Assembly (NCBI GenBank): GCA_963377175.1
Contig: CAUJNA010001009.1
Location: 1 to 64,000 of the forward strand
Length of the DNA: 64,000 nt
Origin: Effrenium voratum
Taxonomy: Eukaryota > Sar > Dinophyceae > Suessiales > Symbiodiniaceae
Direction: 5' to 3'
Positions within the stretch are counted from its first letter, which is position 1. Each line of letters opens with the position of its first letter. The notes beneath the pieces are model-generated. The model saw only the letters and a list, made by a program, of their open reading frames with translations. It ran no database searches and was not told where the DNA came from. Shown here piece after piece: positions 16,482 to 24,977 of this stretch. Position numbers and translations under genes: made by a program.

Positions 16482-17864
16482 ATGGAAACTTTTAGTGCTG
16501 AAGATATTCTAATTGACAACCTCTCATTCAAGTTAAATAAAGGTGCAAGTTATATCAACGACCGTCGTTCAGTCTCGTTTTTCCCTTCTGGGAGTAATAT
16601 CTACACCCCTTCATCTGGTCAACGTGTGTTGAAAATAGCTTTAAATGCTGAAGATAATACTTGGCTTGACCCGCAGAGTGTAATGGTTTATTTCACCGTT
16701 GAAAACACTGACTCGTCAGACAATAAACGCTTACGTCCTCTGTCTCCTGCTTATTCCTTTTTTAGAAGAGCAAGACTAATTGCTGGTAATCAACTTGTTG
16801 AAGACATTGATTATTACAACCGAAATCATCACATGATGAGTTGCTTGATGTCAAAAGGAGCAAGAGACAATGAAGACGCCCAGAGTTTTGGTTATAGATA
16901 TGATGATGATTTAAACACACGTCGTGCAGTTCCTGCATCGGGTCATATTGGTCCTGCATATGACGCTTACACAATTCCAGGCTTTAACAGAAAAATGGTT
17001 GTAGGATTTAAACCGATGCTTGGTTTATTCAATCAATTTAAGTATATCCCGTTAAAAGCGTGTCCTCTTGTTTTAGAACTTGAACTAGTTTCAAATTTTA
17101 CTGATTGTGTTGTTACAGCGGGCGGGTCGAGGTTTCCAGAAAGTGGCAACGCAGACTCAAGCCTTCATACAAATGAGCAGTTCTCAATTAGTAACGCATT
17201 CCTTCAAACTGATTTGGTAAGCTTGGACAACGACCTTCATAATAAATATGTTGCTCACCTACTCGATTCAAAAGAATTACCTATTACGTATAATACTTAT
17301 ATTTGTCAATCTAATCAAGTTCCTGATGGTTCATCGTCAATTAACACTACTGTTGTTCGTTCAGTATCTAAACTAGTTGCCGCGTTCATCTCTTTCAGTA
17401 AAAGCGGAGTAGGTGATATTCATGTTACGAAAGAATACAACAATTTCTATCATCCTATGTATTATTTGAACTACCAAGAAAGTGGATACTACAATTCCGA
17501 CCTTGATTTAGAATTTCAACTTCAATTAGGGTCAAAACTATATCCTGAGTATCCTTGCCGTTCATTAACACAAGCATTCTATTATTTACGAAAAGCATTA
17601 AATTTACCCTTGTTCCATCAACACCATTTATCAATTGAATATTCTGCTTACCGTGTTGATAAGTTTATCTTTGCTATGAATTTTGAAAAGGTTCCCGATA
17701 GTTCATATACTGGAATTAACACGAAAGCTGGGCAACAGCTTTTAATTCGTGTGAAACCTGTTGGAAATATGGTAACAGCAAATATGCCAGATACAATATA
17801 TATAACGTTAGTGAGTGAACAAATATTATCCATTAGAGACGCCGGAGTTCAGATTTTGGATTAA
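16482..17864 (+). CDS. Major capsid protein, double jelly roll (Polinton type)
   Basis: 460 residues. The N-terminal run NDRRSVSFFPSGSNIYTPSSGQ, the strand pattern around VLKIALNAEDNTWLDPQSVMVYFTVEN, and PAYSFFRRARLIAGNQLVEDIDYYNR match what I recognise as the major capsid protein of Polinton-like viruses, which forms the trimeric hexon-like capsomers. Length is in the usual range. The sequence is beta-rich, without signal peptide or membrane segments, and uninterrupted. It is followed by the fibre gene on the same strand, forming a structural block of lipase-like, two small proteins, capsid, fibre and small protein. Confidence 0.85.
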   Translation: METFSAEDILIDNLSFKLNKGASYINDRRSVSFFPSGSNIYTPSSGQRVLKIALNAEDNTWLDPQSVMVYFTVENTDSSDNKRLRPLSPAYSFFRRARLIAGNQLVEDIDYYNRNHHMMSCLMSKGARDNEDAQSFGYRYDDDLNTRRAVPASGHIGPAYDAYTIPGFNRKMVVGFKPMLGLFNQFKYIPLKACPLVLELELVSNFTDCVVTAGGSRFPESGNADSSLHTNEQFSISNAFLQTDLVSLDNDLHNKYVAHLLDSKELPITYNTYICQSNQVPDGSSSINTTVVRSVSKLVAAFISFSKSGVGDIHVTKEYNNFYHPMYYLNYQESGYYNSDLDLEFQLQLGSKLYPEYPCRSLTQAFYYLRKALNLPLFHQHHLSIEYSAYRVDKFIFAMNFEKVPDSSYTGINTKAGQQLLIRVKPVGNMVTANMPDTIYITLVSEQILSIRDAGVQILD

Positions 17865-17928
17865 GAATAAGTAAAAATGATAATATTAAAAATAAATAAA
17901 TATTATCATTTTCTACTATTAATATATA

Positions 17929-20721
17929 ATGCCTTCAATAAATTTAACAAACTTTGAAAATGTTGTAGCGCACACAATTAGCGAAATCAATTCTACAAGC
18001 GGGGTAACAAACATTAGAAACATATATGCTAATCAATCAGATATAATTGATTTACTCAACAATAAAGCAGACCAAGTAGATACTTACACAAAAGCACAGA
18101 TTGACGCTAATTTTTATGATATAAATCAATCATACAATAAGACGGAAGTTAATGTATTATCAAATAATATTAGTTCAAACACATTTTTAATAGGTAATCT
18201 GACAATAACTTCAAATACAAATTTTAATAATATTTCATCAAATACAAATTTAATAAGTAATTTAAATTCTACTATGTCAACTAATTTTAATAACATTAGT
18301 TCTAATTCTAACTTAATTAATACAAATATTAATAATATTTCATCAAATACACATTTAATAAATAATTTGAATTCTACTATAACATCTAATTTTAATAATA
18401 TTTCTTCTAATACAAATTTAATAAATAATTTGAATTCTACTATAACAAGTAATTTTAATAGCATTAGTTCTAATACTAATTTAATAACAGGATTAAATAG
18501 TACAGTAAATTCAAATATTACTGCAATTTTAGATTTACAGAATGGTGGTTCATTTAATGAAGCAGATTACTATAATAAAATAACAACTAATAATTTATTA
18601 TCAGAAAACTTAGATACATCAGTATTAAATAATACATTAATACATAATATAACAACTACTGCAACTTTCAAAATAGCGAATTTTGGAAATTATAATAATT
18701 TTTATGAAATGTATAATAATTATTTTGATACTTATGTTTATGGAAGTTTAACAGGCGCGACAATGTTTTTAAATCAACGAGGATTCGGTGATGTAGAAAT
18801 TAACAACAGTGCTAATTTTCAAAATGATAAAATAATATTAAATCATAATACTACAATATTAAATAATTTACAAGTATCAGGTTTATTTTCTTGTTCATCT
18901 ATTTTAGATATAGCAGGATCAGATGCTAGATATGTTTTACAATCAGATGGATTAAATTCATTAATAACAGGAAATACAAACACAATCAACTCAATAATTA
19001 CTAGCAATAATTCACAGCATACATCATTAGGACAAAAGTTAGATAAAATAGATACTAACACTCAATCAGGTGCTATTAATTTTAGTGATAATACAACTTT
19101 ACACAGTAATTTAAATATGTTAACTACTGGTTCTATAATTTGTAACAAGTTTAGTACTACACCTTCGCCTAATTTAGGACTACAAATGACATTTCAAATG
19201 TTTAATCGTGAATTTAATATTAATAGAGATGGTAGAATGTGGATGAGTAGCGCAGGAGGACAATGGGAAACACAGATTGGTGATGCCAATGTCGGACGTG
19301 TGTGGGTAAAAGATAGATTCGGGTTAGGTGCAGTTGGAGTTAATGGTTATGTTTTAAACTGTGCCGGAAAATCGAGATTTACTGATGCAGTTGATTTTAT
19401 AGGAACTGACAAGGCAGTAAATCTTAACAATGGTTCATATTTGAATTTTAATAATAATGGTTCAATACGAAGATATATGCCCAATACAATAGAAGGTTTA
19501 TATATGTCTCATGATGATTTTGTAGCCATTAGTGTTGGTGATGTTACAAATGCTTCTACTCAATATATGATGTGTGATGGATTAGTGAATAAAACAATTT
19601 TTAGTAAACCTATTGATGTTTTAGGAAACATTTATACGAATGCTGATGTTAATTGTGATAATGTTAATATTGATACCGATGGTAAATTAACAATTGATAC
19701 AAATTGTGAATTATATAGATATGTTAGTGCTTTTTCATTTTTTGATATGAGGAATACTGATGCTAATTCTTCAATTAGATTTATTTGTGGAGATCCCGCC
19801 GTTCAATCTAATATAGTTGGTTCAATTAATATTTCTACCGGATGGACTTTTAATACTGCTACTGCTGATTTTATGGGTAATTTATTTGCTGATGATGTTT
19901 ATGTTAAAAGCGGGGGAGCATTAAGAAGCAATAATATAGCGCCTAATGGGGGAACATTGGTAACTGTTGATACTAATTTAGCGATTCAAAATGCTTATCT
20001 AGCAACAAATACAATACAATCTTTTGATTTAACAACAGTTTCATTTTTAAATGATATTTCCATGACTACTGGCACAGACATAAAAATGGGTACAAGTGAA
20101 ATATCAACTTATTATGATGGAACTAATTTATCTACAATTGATGTAATATTCAAAACTTCTAACACCGCTTTTAGAATTGCTGATAGCTCAAGTACACCTT
20201 CAGTTTTATTATCTATTGATAAGACATTTGGAACAACAGTAAATACTGAAAGTTTTACAAATAATGCTCCATCGACTTTTAATGAAAATGTAACAGTTGC
20301 AGGAACTAAAAAAATGTTATGTAATTTAATTGAACCATCAACAGGAACTAATATAGATTTAACAGCAACAACAGTAACGATTAACGGAACGTTTGTTGAT
20401 TCATCTGATTCAAGATTGAAATATGACATAGACAATGTCAAATCTAACTGTATGAATATTATTAAGAAATTTAAGCCAAAGAAGTTTAAGAGACACGATA
20501 GAAATGATGGTGGTAAAACTCATATAGGTTATATCGCAGATGAAGTATTAAAAGCAATTCCAAAAGAGTTTGAAAATGTTGTGAGTAAAGATAGAGATTA
20601 TTTAGGATTAAATTATTTAGTTTTACCCGTGCTAGTTCATAAAGCAGTATTAGAATTAAATGATAAAGTAGATAAACTTGAAAAAGAAATTAAGGAATTA
20701 AAAAGAGAAAAATCTCAATAA
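17929..20721 (+). CDS. Viral fibre protein with C-terminal peptidase S74 chaperone
   Basis: 930 residues. After a short head (to about residue 75) come repeats of about 21 residues in an NNISSNTNLINNLNSTITSNF-like pattern (residues 80-200), typical of trimeric fibre shafts. A beta-rich middle follows. From about residue 825 there is an intramolecular chaperone of the peptidase S74 (endosialidase) type: it opens with SDSRLKYDI, where S-D is the self-cleavage point and the Lys completes the dyad, then HIGYIADEVLKAIPKEF, and ends in a coiled coil (LNDKVDKLEKEIKELKREK). In phages and giant viruses this domain trimerises the fibre and then cuts itself off. The product is probably the host-attachment fibre. 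TATATA touches the ATG. Confidence 0.82.
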   Translation: MPSINLTNFENVVAHTISEINSTSGVTNIRNIYANQSDIIDLLNNKADQVDTYTKAQIDANFYDINQSYNKTEVNVLSNNISSNTFLIGNLTITSNTNFNNISSNTNLISNLNSTMSTNFNNISSNSNLINTNINNISSNTHLINNLNSTITSNFNNISSNTNLINNLNSTITSNFNSISSNTNLITGLNSTVNSNITAILDLQNGGSFNEADYYNKITTNNLLSENLDTSVLNNTLIHNITTTATFKIANFGNYNNFYEMYNNYFDTYVYGSLTGATMFLNQRGFGDVEINNSANFQNDKIILNHNTTILNNLQVSGLFSCSSILDIAGSDARYVLQSDGLNSLITGNTNTINSIITSNNSQHTSLGQKLDKIDTNTQSGAINFSDNTTLHSNLNMLTTGSIICNKFSTTPSPNLGLQMTFQMFNREFNINRDGRMWMSSAGGQWETQIGDANVGRVWVKDRFGLGAVGVNGYVLNCAGKSRFTDAVDFIGTDKAVNLNNGSYLNFNNNGSIRRYMPNTIEGLYMSHDDFVAISVGDVTNASTQYMMCDGLVNKTIFSKPIDVLGNIYTNADVNCDNVNIDTDGKLTIDTNCELYRYVSAFSFFDMRNTDANSSIRFICGDPAVQSNIVGSINISTGWTFNTATADFMGNLFADDVYVKSGGALRSNNIAPNGGTLVTVDTNLAIQNAYLATNTIQSFDLTTVSFLNDISMTTGTDIKMGTSEISTYYDGTNLSTIDVIFKTSNTAFRIADSSSTPSVLLSIDKTFGTTVNTESFTNNAPSTFNENVTVAGTKKMLCNLIEPSTGTNIDLTATTVTINGTFVDSSDSRLKYDIDNVKSNCMNIIKKFKPKKFKRHDRNDGGKTHIGYIADEVLKAIPKEFENVVSKDRDYLGLNYLVLPVLVHKAVLELNDKVDKLEKEIKELKREKSQ

Positions 20722-20730
20722 TAATATATA

Positions 20731-20940
20731 ATGGGTCTTGGTCAAAGCAAAAACGAAGAAAATAACAGTATGGAAGACATCAAAAATTTAAGAGTAGATG
20801 AAAAAACGAGAGCGGATACTTTAATAATAAAATCTATTCAAGAATGTGTAACGAGAATAGAAAAGTTAGAAAAAGAAAAACAAACAAAGTTTCGTTATGC
20901 TATTCCAAAAGTAGATTTATGCAACTGGTCATTATTCTAA
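20731..20940 (+). CDS. Small viral protein with possible N-myristoylation site
   Basis: 69 residues directly after the fibre gene (9-base gap), with TATATA at 20725-20730 touching the ATG. The N-terminus MGLGQSK fits the eukaryotic myristoylation pattern (Gly2, Ser6, Lys7). A helix with coiled-coil spacing follows (CVTRIEKLEKEKQTKF), then a short conserved-looking tail (IPKVDLCNWSLF). A membrane-tethered virion or assembly protein would fit, but that is an inference from seven residues and the position. Confidence 0.6.
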   Translation: MGLGQSKNEENNSMEDIKNLRVDEKTRADTLIIKSIQECVTRIEKLEKEKQTKFRYAIPKVDLCNWSLF

Positions 20941-20969
20941 ATTAATAATATTAAAAATTATTAACATTA

Positions 20970-21485
20970 TTAATTAAAAAAATATGAATAAAATTTACTA
21001 ATAAAACTTTGTCTTTCATAATTGATGACTTTAATAGTTATTTTTTTCACTTGTAATGAAATAAAATTAACCATATTACGGCTATACACTAAATTAGTTT
21101 CATAAAGGTCTTTATTAAGAAAATAATAAATATCAAATAAATTATTTGATGTTAAAGTACGATTACGAACATGATTCAAACAAGTGAATGATGTAGATTT
21201 TGCTAATATAACATATTCAATTAATAATTTTAATGGTTTATGTTTTTGATGTAGTTTATCTAACTCACTTAAATTAAAAATATATGATATTCCGTTATTA
21301 ATATTGATATTATTAATTTCAAAATATTGTGAATTCTTTGATTTGTAAAACTTATACACTGGTTTAAATTTATTAATATATTTTTTAATAATATTATTAT
21401 TTTTTATTTTTAATAATCTAACATCATCTAAAATATACGATATTATTATGTTTTTAATTTCTATTGGTAAATAATAAAATATCAT
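20970..21485 (-). CDS. Hypothetical viral protein with F-box-like N-terminus
   Basis: 171 residues, convergent with the preceding gene. The first 30 residues, YYLPIEIKNIIISYILDDVRLLKI, follow the F-box spacing (LP-x-EI...I-x-x-YL...LL). The rest is Asn/Lys/Ile-rich and helical with no recognisable repeat domain. Viral F-box proteins link host ubiquitin ligases to targets; that would be a host-interaction role here. The motif is short and in AT-rich DNA such hydrophobic patterns arise easily, so the call is tentative. Confidence 0.55.
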   Translation of the reverse strand: MIFYYLPIEIKNIIISYILDDVRLLKIKNNNIIKKYINKFKPVYKFYKSKNSQYFEINNININNGISYIFNLSELDKLHQKHKPLKLLIEYVILAKSTSFTCLNHVRNRTLTSNNLFDIYYFLNKDLYETNLVYSRNMVNFISLQVKKITIKVINYERQSFISKFYSYFFN

Positions 21486-21532
21486 ATAATATTAATATAT
21501 TTATTTTTTTAATTAGTAATTTAATTATGTAT

Positions 21533-22351
21533 TTAATTATTAATTTCAGGTGTTTCTTCTCGTTGTTTCTTTTTGTTGTAATAATATTCTCTACTCTTTT
21601 GATTTCTTTGTTCTTTGTTTTTATGATGATGCTCTCTATCTTTTTGTCTTCGTTCTTCCAAATTATTTAAGCGATACTCTCTACTCTTTTGATTGTATAT
21701 TTCTTTATTCTCATTATAACGTAATCTGTTCTTCTCATTAATTTTATCTTTATTATTGTTGTAATATACTTGCTTTCGTTCTTTAACCTTCTCTTTGTTA
21801 GTTTCCCTATATTCTTTTCTTTGTTGAATTATATACTCCTTGTTGTTCTCTCTCCATTCTTTGCTTTTCAATGCTAATTCTTCCTTATGCTTATTCCTGT
21901 ATTCTTTTCTGGCTTCTCTTATTCTATCAGCATTAGTAGCGTTATACTCTTTTGCCTTTTGCTTGATATAATCCTTATTATTTTCTACATATTCCTTTTT
22001 ATATTCTTTCAACTCCTCATCTGTTCTAAATGGACGTGCTTTGTTTAATGTTGCGTTTAGTTCTTCTATATATTCCCTCTCACGCTTCAAAGCCATTAAT
22101 CTATTTTCACATGTTTCAGTGTTTATCAATATCATATCAAAATTGTCCCAATCACCATTTTGACGAATGAATTTATACAAAGGCATATTGTAATGTATTT
22201 TGTCATTTTCATTATTACAGGTTCTTTTATGAGCCGACTTTCTATTTTTGAAGTTTATTGTATGACCCACATAGCAGTCTTTGATATTTAAATCATTACA
22301 TACTATTTTATAAAAATGTGTTTTGGTGTAATTCATTTCTTTTCGTGGCAT
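21533..22351 (-). CDS. GIY-YIG nuclease with long charged repeat tail
   Basis: 272 residues. THFYKIVCNDLNIKDCYVGHT followed by FKNRKSAHK (residues 10-40) is a GIY-YIG catalytic module (here YKI...YVG, with the Arg and His of the second helix), and an aromatic IRQNGDWDNFDMILI segment follows as in this family. From about residue 120 the protein is a tandem run of about 13-residue units of the form K-E-Y-R-x-x-N-K-E (for example RKEYRNKHKEE, KEWRENNKE, KEYRETNKE), giving a very basic helical tail probably binding DNA. Such nucleases are common in algal viruses as homing or repair enzymes. It lies 27 bases upstream of the packaging ATPase stop on the same strand. Confidence 0.78.
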   Translation of the reverse strand: MPRKEMNYTKTHFYKIVCNDLNIKDCYVGHTINFKNRKSAHKRTCNNENDKIHYNMPLYKFIRQNGDWDNFDMILINTETCENRLMALKREREYIEELNATLNKARPFRTDEELKEYKKEYVENNKDYIKQKAKEYNATNADRIREARKEYRNKHKEELALKSKEWRENNKEYIIQQRKEYRETNKEKVKERKQVYYNNNKDKINEKNRLRYNENKEIYNQKSREYRLNNLEERRQKDREHHHKNKEQRNQKSREYYYNKKKQREETPEINN

Positions 22352-22377
22352 TATAAAGTCCTATTAAGTAATATAAG

Positions 22378-23136
22378 TTAATCTTTAATTGTAAATCGTT
22401 TCTCGAAATTAATATAGAACATACGATTAACATCTTTTGAATTCAAATTAACGAAAAAGAATGAATATGTAGAATGATTTATTGCTGTATGGTACATTTC
22501 TAAAAGTTTGTCCTTATCAACTATCGCTGCGTTTTCTTCAATAAAACTCATTAACTCTGATATATTCTTTAATCTAAAAATGTATAATGAACTGGCATTG
22601 ACACGAATTATATTGGCGACTGTTTTATATTTTTGAAGACTACATATGCAAGAGATGGCGTCATGTCTTCCGCGCGTAAATAAACCGTGTAATATTTTTG
22701 AATATCTTAAAAATTTAGGGTCATCTGAAAAATCATCAATAACAATAAGAATTGAATATAATTTCTTCATCTTCTGTTCTTTCATACAATGAATTATCTT
22801 TCTTTGTGTGTTAATTATTTCTTCCAGTTCTTCAGGTTGGTAGGTGTCATAATACAACTTTTCTTTTTCATCATCAACCTTCATATTATCTTTTTGATAT
22901 TTCTTGACTTCAACAAAGGTAGGGTCATTATGAACAGACGGACTAAAAATGAATATACGAGCGAAGCAGTCCCTATAAACATTTAGGATAAGGTTTTGAA
23001 TTAAAACTGTTTTGCCACCCGTTGATGAAGCAACAACAATTGAGCGAAAAGGTAGTTTTGGCACATGTTCATATTTAGATTGTTTGAAATCGTAATCAGT
23101 TATATTTATTGGTTTTATTATTGGAACGTTTGTCAT
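22378..23136 (-). CDS. DNA packaging ATPase (FtsK/HerA-like, A32 type)
   Basis: 252 residues. Walker A is ASSTGGKT at residues 36-43 after strand RSIVVA; Walker B is SILIVIDDF at residues 128-136; TRGRHDAISCICSLQKYKTV follows with the usual sensor-region glutamine. This is the packaging ATPase shared by Polintons, virophages and large DNA viruses, which pumps the genome into the capsid. Length is typical. The ATG at 23134-23136 opens from a structured non-coding stretch, and the gene runs toward the nuclease. Assignment is confident. Confidence 0.85.
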   Translation of the reverse strand: MTNVPIIKPINITDYDFKQSKYEHVPKLPFRSIVVASSTGGKTVLIQNLILNVYRDCFARIFIFSPSVHNDPTFVEVKKYQKDNMKVDDEKEKLYYDTYQPEELEEIINTQRKIIHCMKEQKMKKLYSILIVIDDFSDDPKFLRYSKILHGLFTRGRHDAISCICSLQKYKTVANIIRVNASSLYIFRLKNISELMSFIEENAAIVDKDKLLEMYHTAINHSTYSFFFVNLNSKDVNRMFYINFEKRFTIKD

Positions 23137-23149
23137 AATTGATATTAAA

Positions 23150-23425
23150 GATATATAGAAAATTATATTTAAAAATTAACTTGTAATTATTATTGAATGG
23201 AACATCTTTTTTATGATATGCTGGTAGTGAATATCATAAAAACGGAACAGGTTCCCATTGCTTCAATCAGTAAGCATTGAAGCTAATTAGTTTGAATTAG
23301 TTTGAACCTCGCTTGCGTTGTCCAGTGCAATGAAAACTCCAAGTGCTGTGCCCCCATCAATATTCTATTATGCATGAAAATAATAAGATTAAATAATCTA
23401 AATAATTATTTTATCTTATTATTAT
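23150..23425. other. Structured non-coding region between divergent gene blocks
   Basis: About 275 bases between the packaging ATPase (minus) and the zinc-finger gene (plus). Three clean hairpins are visible: TTATGATAT/ATATCATAA at 23211-23239, GGAAC/GTTCC around 23244-23255, and GCTTCAAT/ATTGAAGC at 23260-23283. A long inverted repeat ATAATAAGAT/ATCTTATTAT spans about 23378-23423. Part of it (around 23300-23350) is less AT-rich than the rest of the element. It could be a promoter hub, an RNA gene or a replication element. Confidence 0.5.
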
Positions 23426-23587
23426 ATGACTGTTATCCATTGTAATTGTTGTAAAACTTACGATAGCAAATATTTATTTAAGCATCTAAATTCAAAACAT
23501 CATCAGAAATTTGTAGAACAGAGATGGAATAAAGACGATACGATGAAAAAACTTTATAAGAAAAGAAAGACAGAAATGAAAAAATAA
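23426..23587 (+). CDS. Small C2H2 zinc-finger protein
   Basis: 53 residues starting at the ATG in TTATATGACTG. The sequence reads C-N-C-C-K-T-Y, then FKHLNSKHHQKF, a C-x2-C...H-x4-5-H zinc finger, followed by a Lys/Arg-rich tail. Small single-finger proteins are common in viruses of this size class and usually bind nucleic acid. Short, but start, stop and motif agree. Confidence 0.6.
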   Translation: MTVIHCNCCKTYDSKYLFKHLNSKHHQKFVEQRWNKDDTMKKLYKKRKTEMKK

Positions 23588-23606
23588 ATTTATCTTATTA
23601 TTTAAT

Positions 23607-23801
23607 ATGAATAGAAGTTATTCAGATTATATTAATATAATAGATGAAGTAGAGAAAGTAGAACAAGTAATAATAACTGACAATAAAATAAAAAAATGTT
23701 GTTATTATTCATTAGAAATACTTAAGCTAGGAATACAATATATCAAAAATAAAAATTTAAATTGTTATATAAATGGGAAGGAAAAAAATCAAAAAGAATA
23801 A
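23607..23801 (+). CDS. Hypothetical small viral protein
   Basis: 64 residues, acidic N-terminal half and Lys/Asn-rich C-terminal half with a CCYY patch. It overlaps the next gene by 29 bases in another frame. No motif is recognised; support comes only from compact spacing and codon use like its neighbours. Confidence 0.5.
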   Translation: MNRSYSDYINIIDEVEKVEQVIITDNKIKKCCYYSLEILKLGIQYIKNKNLNCYINGKEKNQKE

Positions 23802-24144
23802 GACAGAACCAGCTGTATCTTCAACAGATGAAGATAGCGGAGAAATTGTTAAAGAAACATCAGTTATTGAGTTCGCTTGCCCGATGTGTAAAAAAATATT
23901 ACAGACGAAGAATGAATTATCAATAGAAAAGAAAGGAAACTGCAAATGCAGTTGTATACCAGTTGGTTTTAAAATAAGTAAAACAGATAAAAAAATGAAC
24001 GTTGATAAAACTAAAGACTGCATCAACTTAGAAACAGATGCACATAATATTTCTATCAAATTTGGAAATGAAGCTACACACTCGGAAAATGGCGATAACG
24101 AAACACAAGAAACTGTTAAACAAATGATGAAAAATAGCATTTAA
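23773..24144 (+). CDS. Hypothetical viral protein with zinc-ribbon-like Cys pairs
   Basis: 123 residues. A basic N-terminus (GRKKIKKNK) is followed by CPMCKK near residue 37 and CKCSC near residue 58, two Cys pairs spaced as in a zinc ribbon, then an acidic tail. A DNA-binding or transcription-related role is possible. No named family is recognised. Confidence 0.6.
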   Translation: MGRKKIKKNKTEPAVSSTDEDSGEIVKETSVIEFACPMCKKILQTKNELSIEKKGNCKCSCIPVGFKISKTDKKMNVDKTKDCINLETDAHNISIKFGNEATHSENGDNETQETVKQMMKNSI

Positions 24145-24216
24145 GGAGTAGATTTAACACCACTTCAAACGCATAAATAAATAAATAAATAATTATATAA
24201 ATATTTATATATAGAA

Positions 24217-24540
24217 ATGTCAGAAAATGGTGATTCTACAATTAATGATTTAATGAAAAAGATTATAATTATTAGTAAGAATATTAAAACATTAACTGAA
24301 CTTATTAAGAATATCGATGAAAAAATAAACCAACCTAAAAGCAATAACGAAGACGATAAGGAGAAGATGGATAAAATCTTTGAAAAGAAACAAATAGGAC
24401 GTCCGTCTGGTAGTTTTCAAGATAAACAAAAGCAATATATGGATATGTTAAATAAGAACAAAATTAAAAGCCCGAAGCAAGAAACTATTGAATTTTATAA
24501 ACTGTTTAAGAACGAAGAAGGAAAATATGAAACAATATAA
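24217..24540 (+). CDS. Hypothetical viral protein with AT-hook-like motif
   Basis: 107 residues, with TATATATA at 24206-24213 just upstream. An N-terminal coiled coil (MKKIIIISKNIKTLTELIKNIDEKI) is followed by KKQIGRPSGSF, which resembles an AT-hook (core GRP), and a charged tail. AT-hooks bind the minor groove of AT-rich DNA, which would suit this genome; the match is short. Confidence 0.55.
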   Translation: MSENGDSTINDLMKKIIIISKNIKTLTELIKNIDEKINQPKSNNEDDKEKMDKIFEKKQIGRPSGSFQDKQKQYMDMLNKNKIKSPKQETIEFYKLFKNEEGKYETI

Positions 24541-24599
24541 TAAATATCTAAATCATTATAATAATATGAATTTATTAGAATATATATAATAGAGAACTA

Positions 24600-24914
24600 A
24601 TGACTACATTAAAATGCGGTTGTAAAATTACAGGAAACAATTTGGATTTTGAAAAAGACGTTAAAAATGATAGAGGATTAATTGAAAAAATACATAGAAT
24701 GAGTTATTACCATAAACATTATATTAATATTTGTGGAGAGTGTGAAAAGAAAGCAAATATATTTAATGATATGGAGAAAAAGAAGATAGACATTGCAAAA
24801 GAACAGTTTAAAATAATATGTAAAGAACCTGCTAATGAACCTGAAAACGAACCTGAGATGAGTTTTGAAGAAATGGTAGAAGCGGGAATTTTACTTCCAA
24901 ATGGAGTAAGTTAA
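24600..24914 (+). CDS. Hypothetical small viral protein with Cys pairs
   Basis: 104 residues, ATG at 24600 with ATATATAATAG about 10 bases upstream. Cys pairs CGC near residue 6 and CGEC near residue 46 with nearby His residues suggest a small zinc-binding fold; an EPANEPENEPE repeat precedes an acidic tail. No family is recognised. Confidence 0.55.
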   Translation: MTTLKCGCKITGNNLDFEKDVKNDRGLIEKIHRMSYYHKHYINICGECEKKANIFNDMEKKKIDIAKEQFKIICKEPANEPENEPEMSFEEMVEAGILLPNGVS

Positions 24915-24977
24915 ATCAATACTTCTTAATATTATTCATAAATATTAAGAATTATTTTACTCTATTCTTTTTAAATA

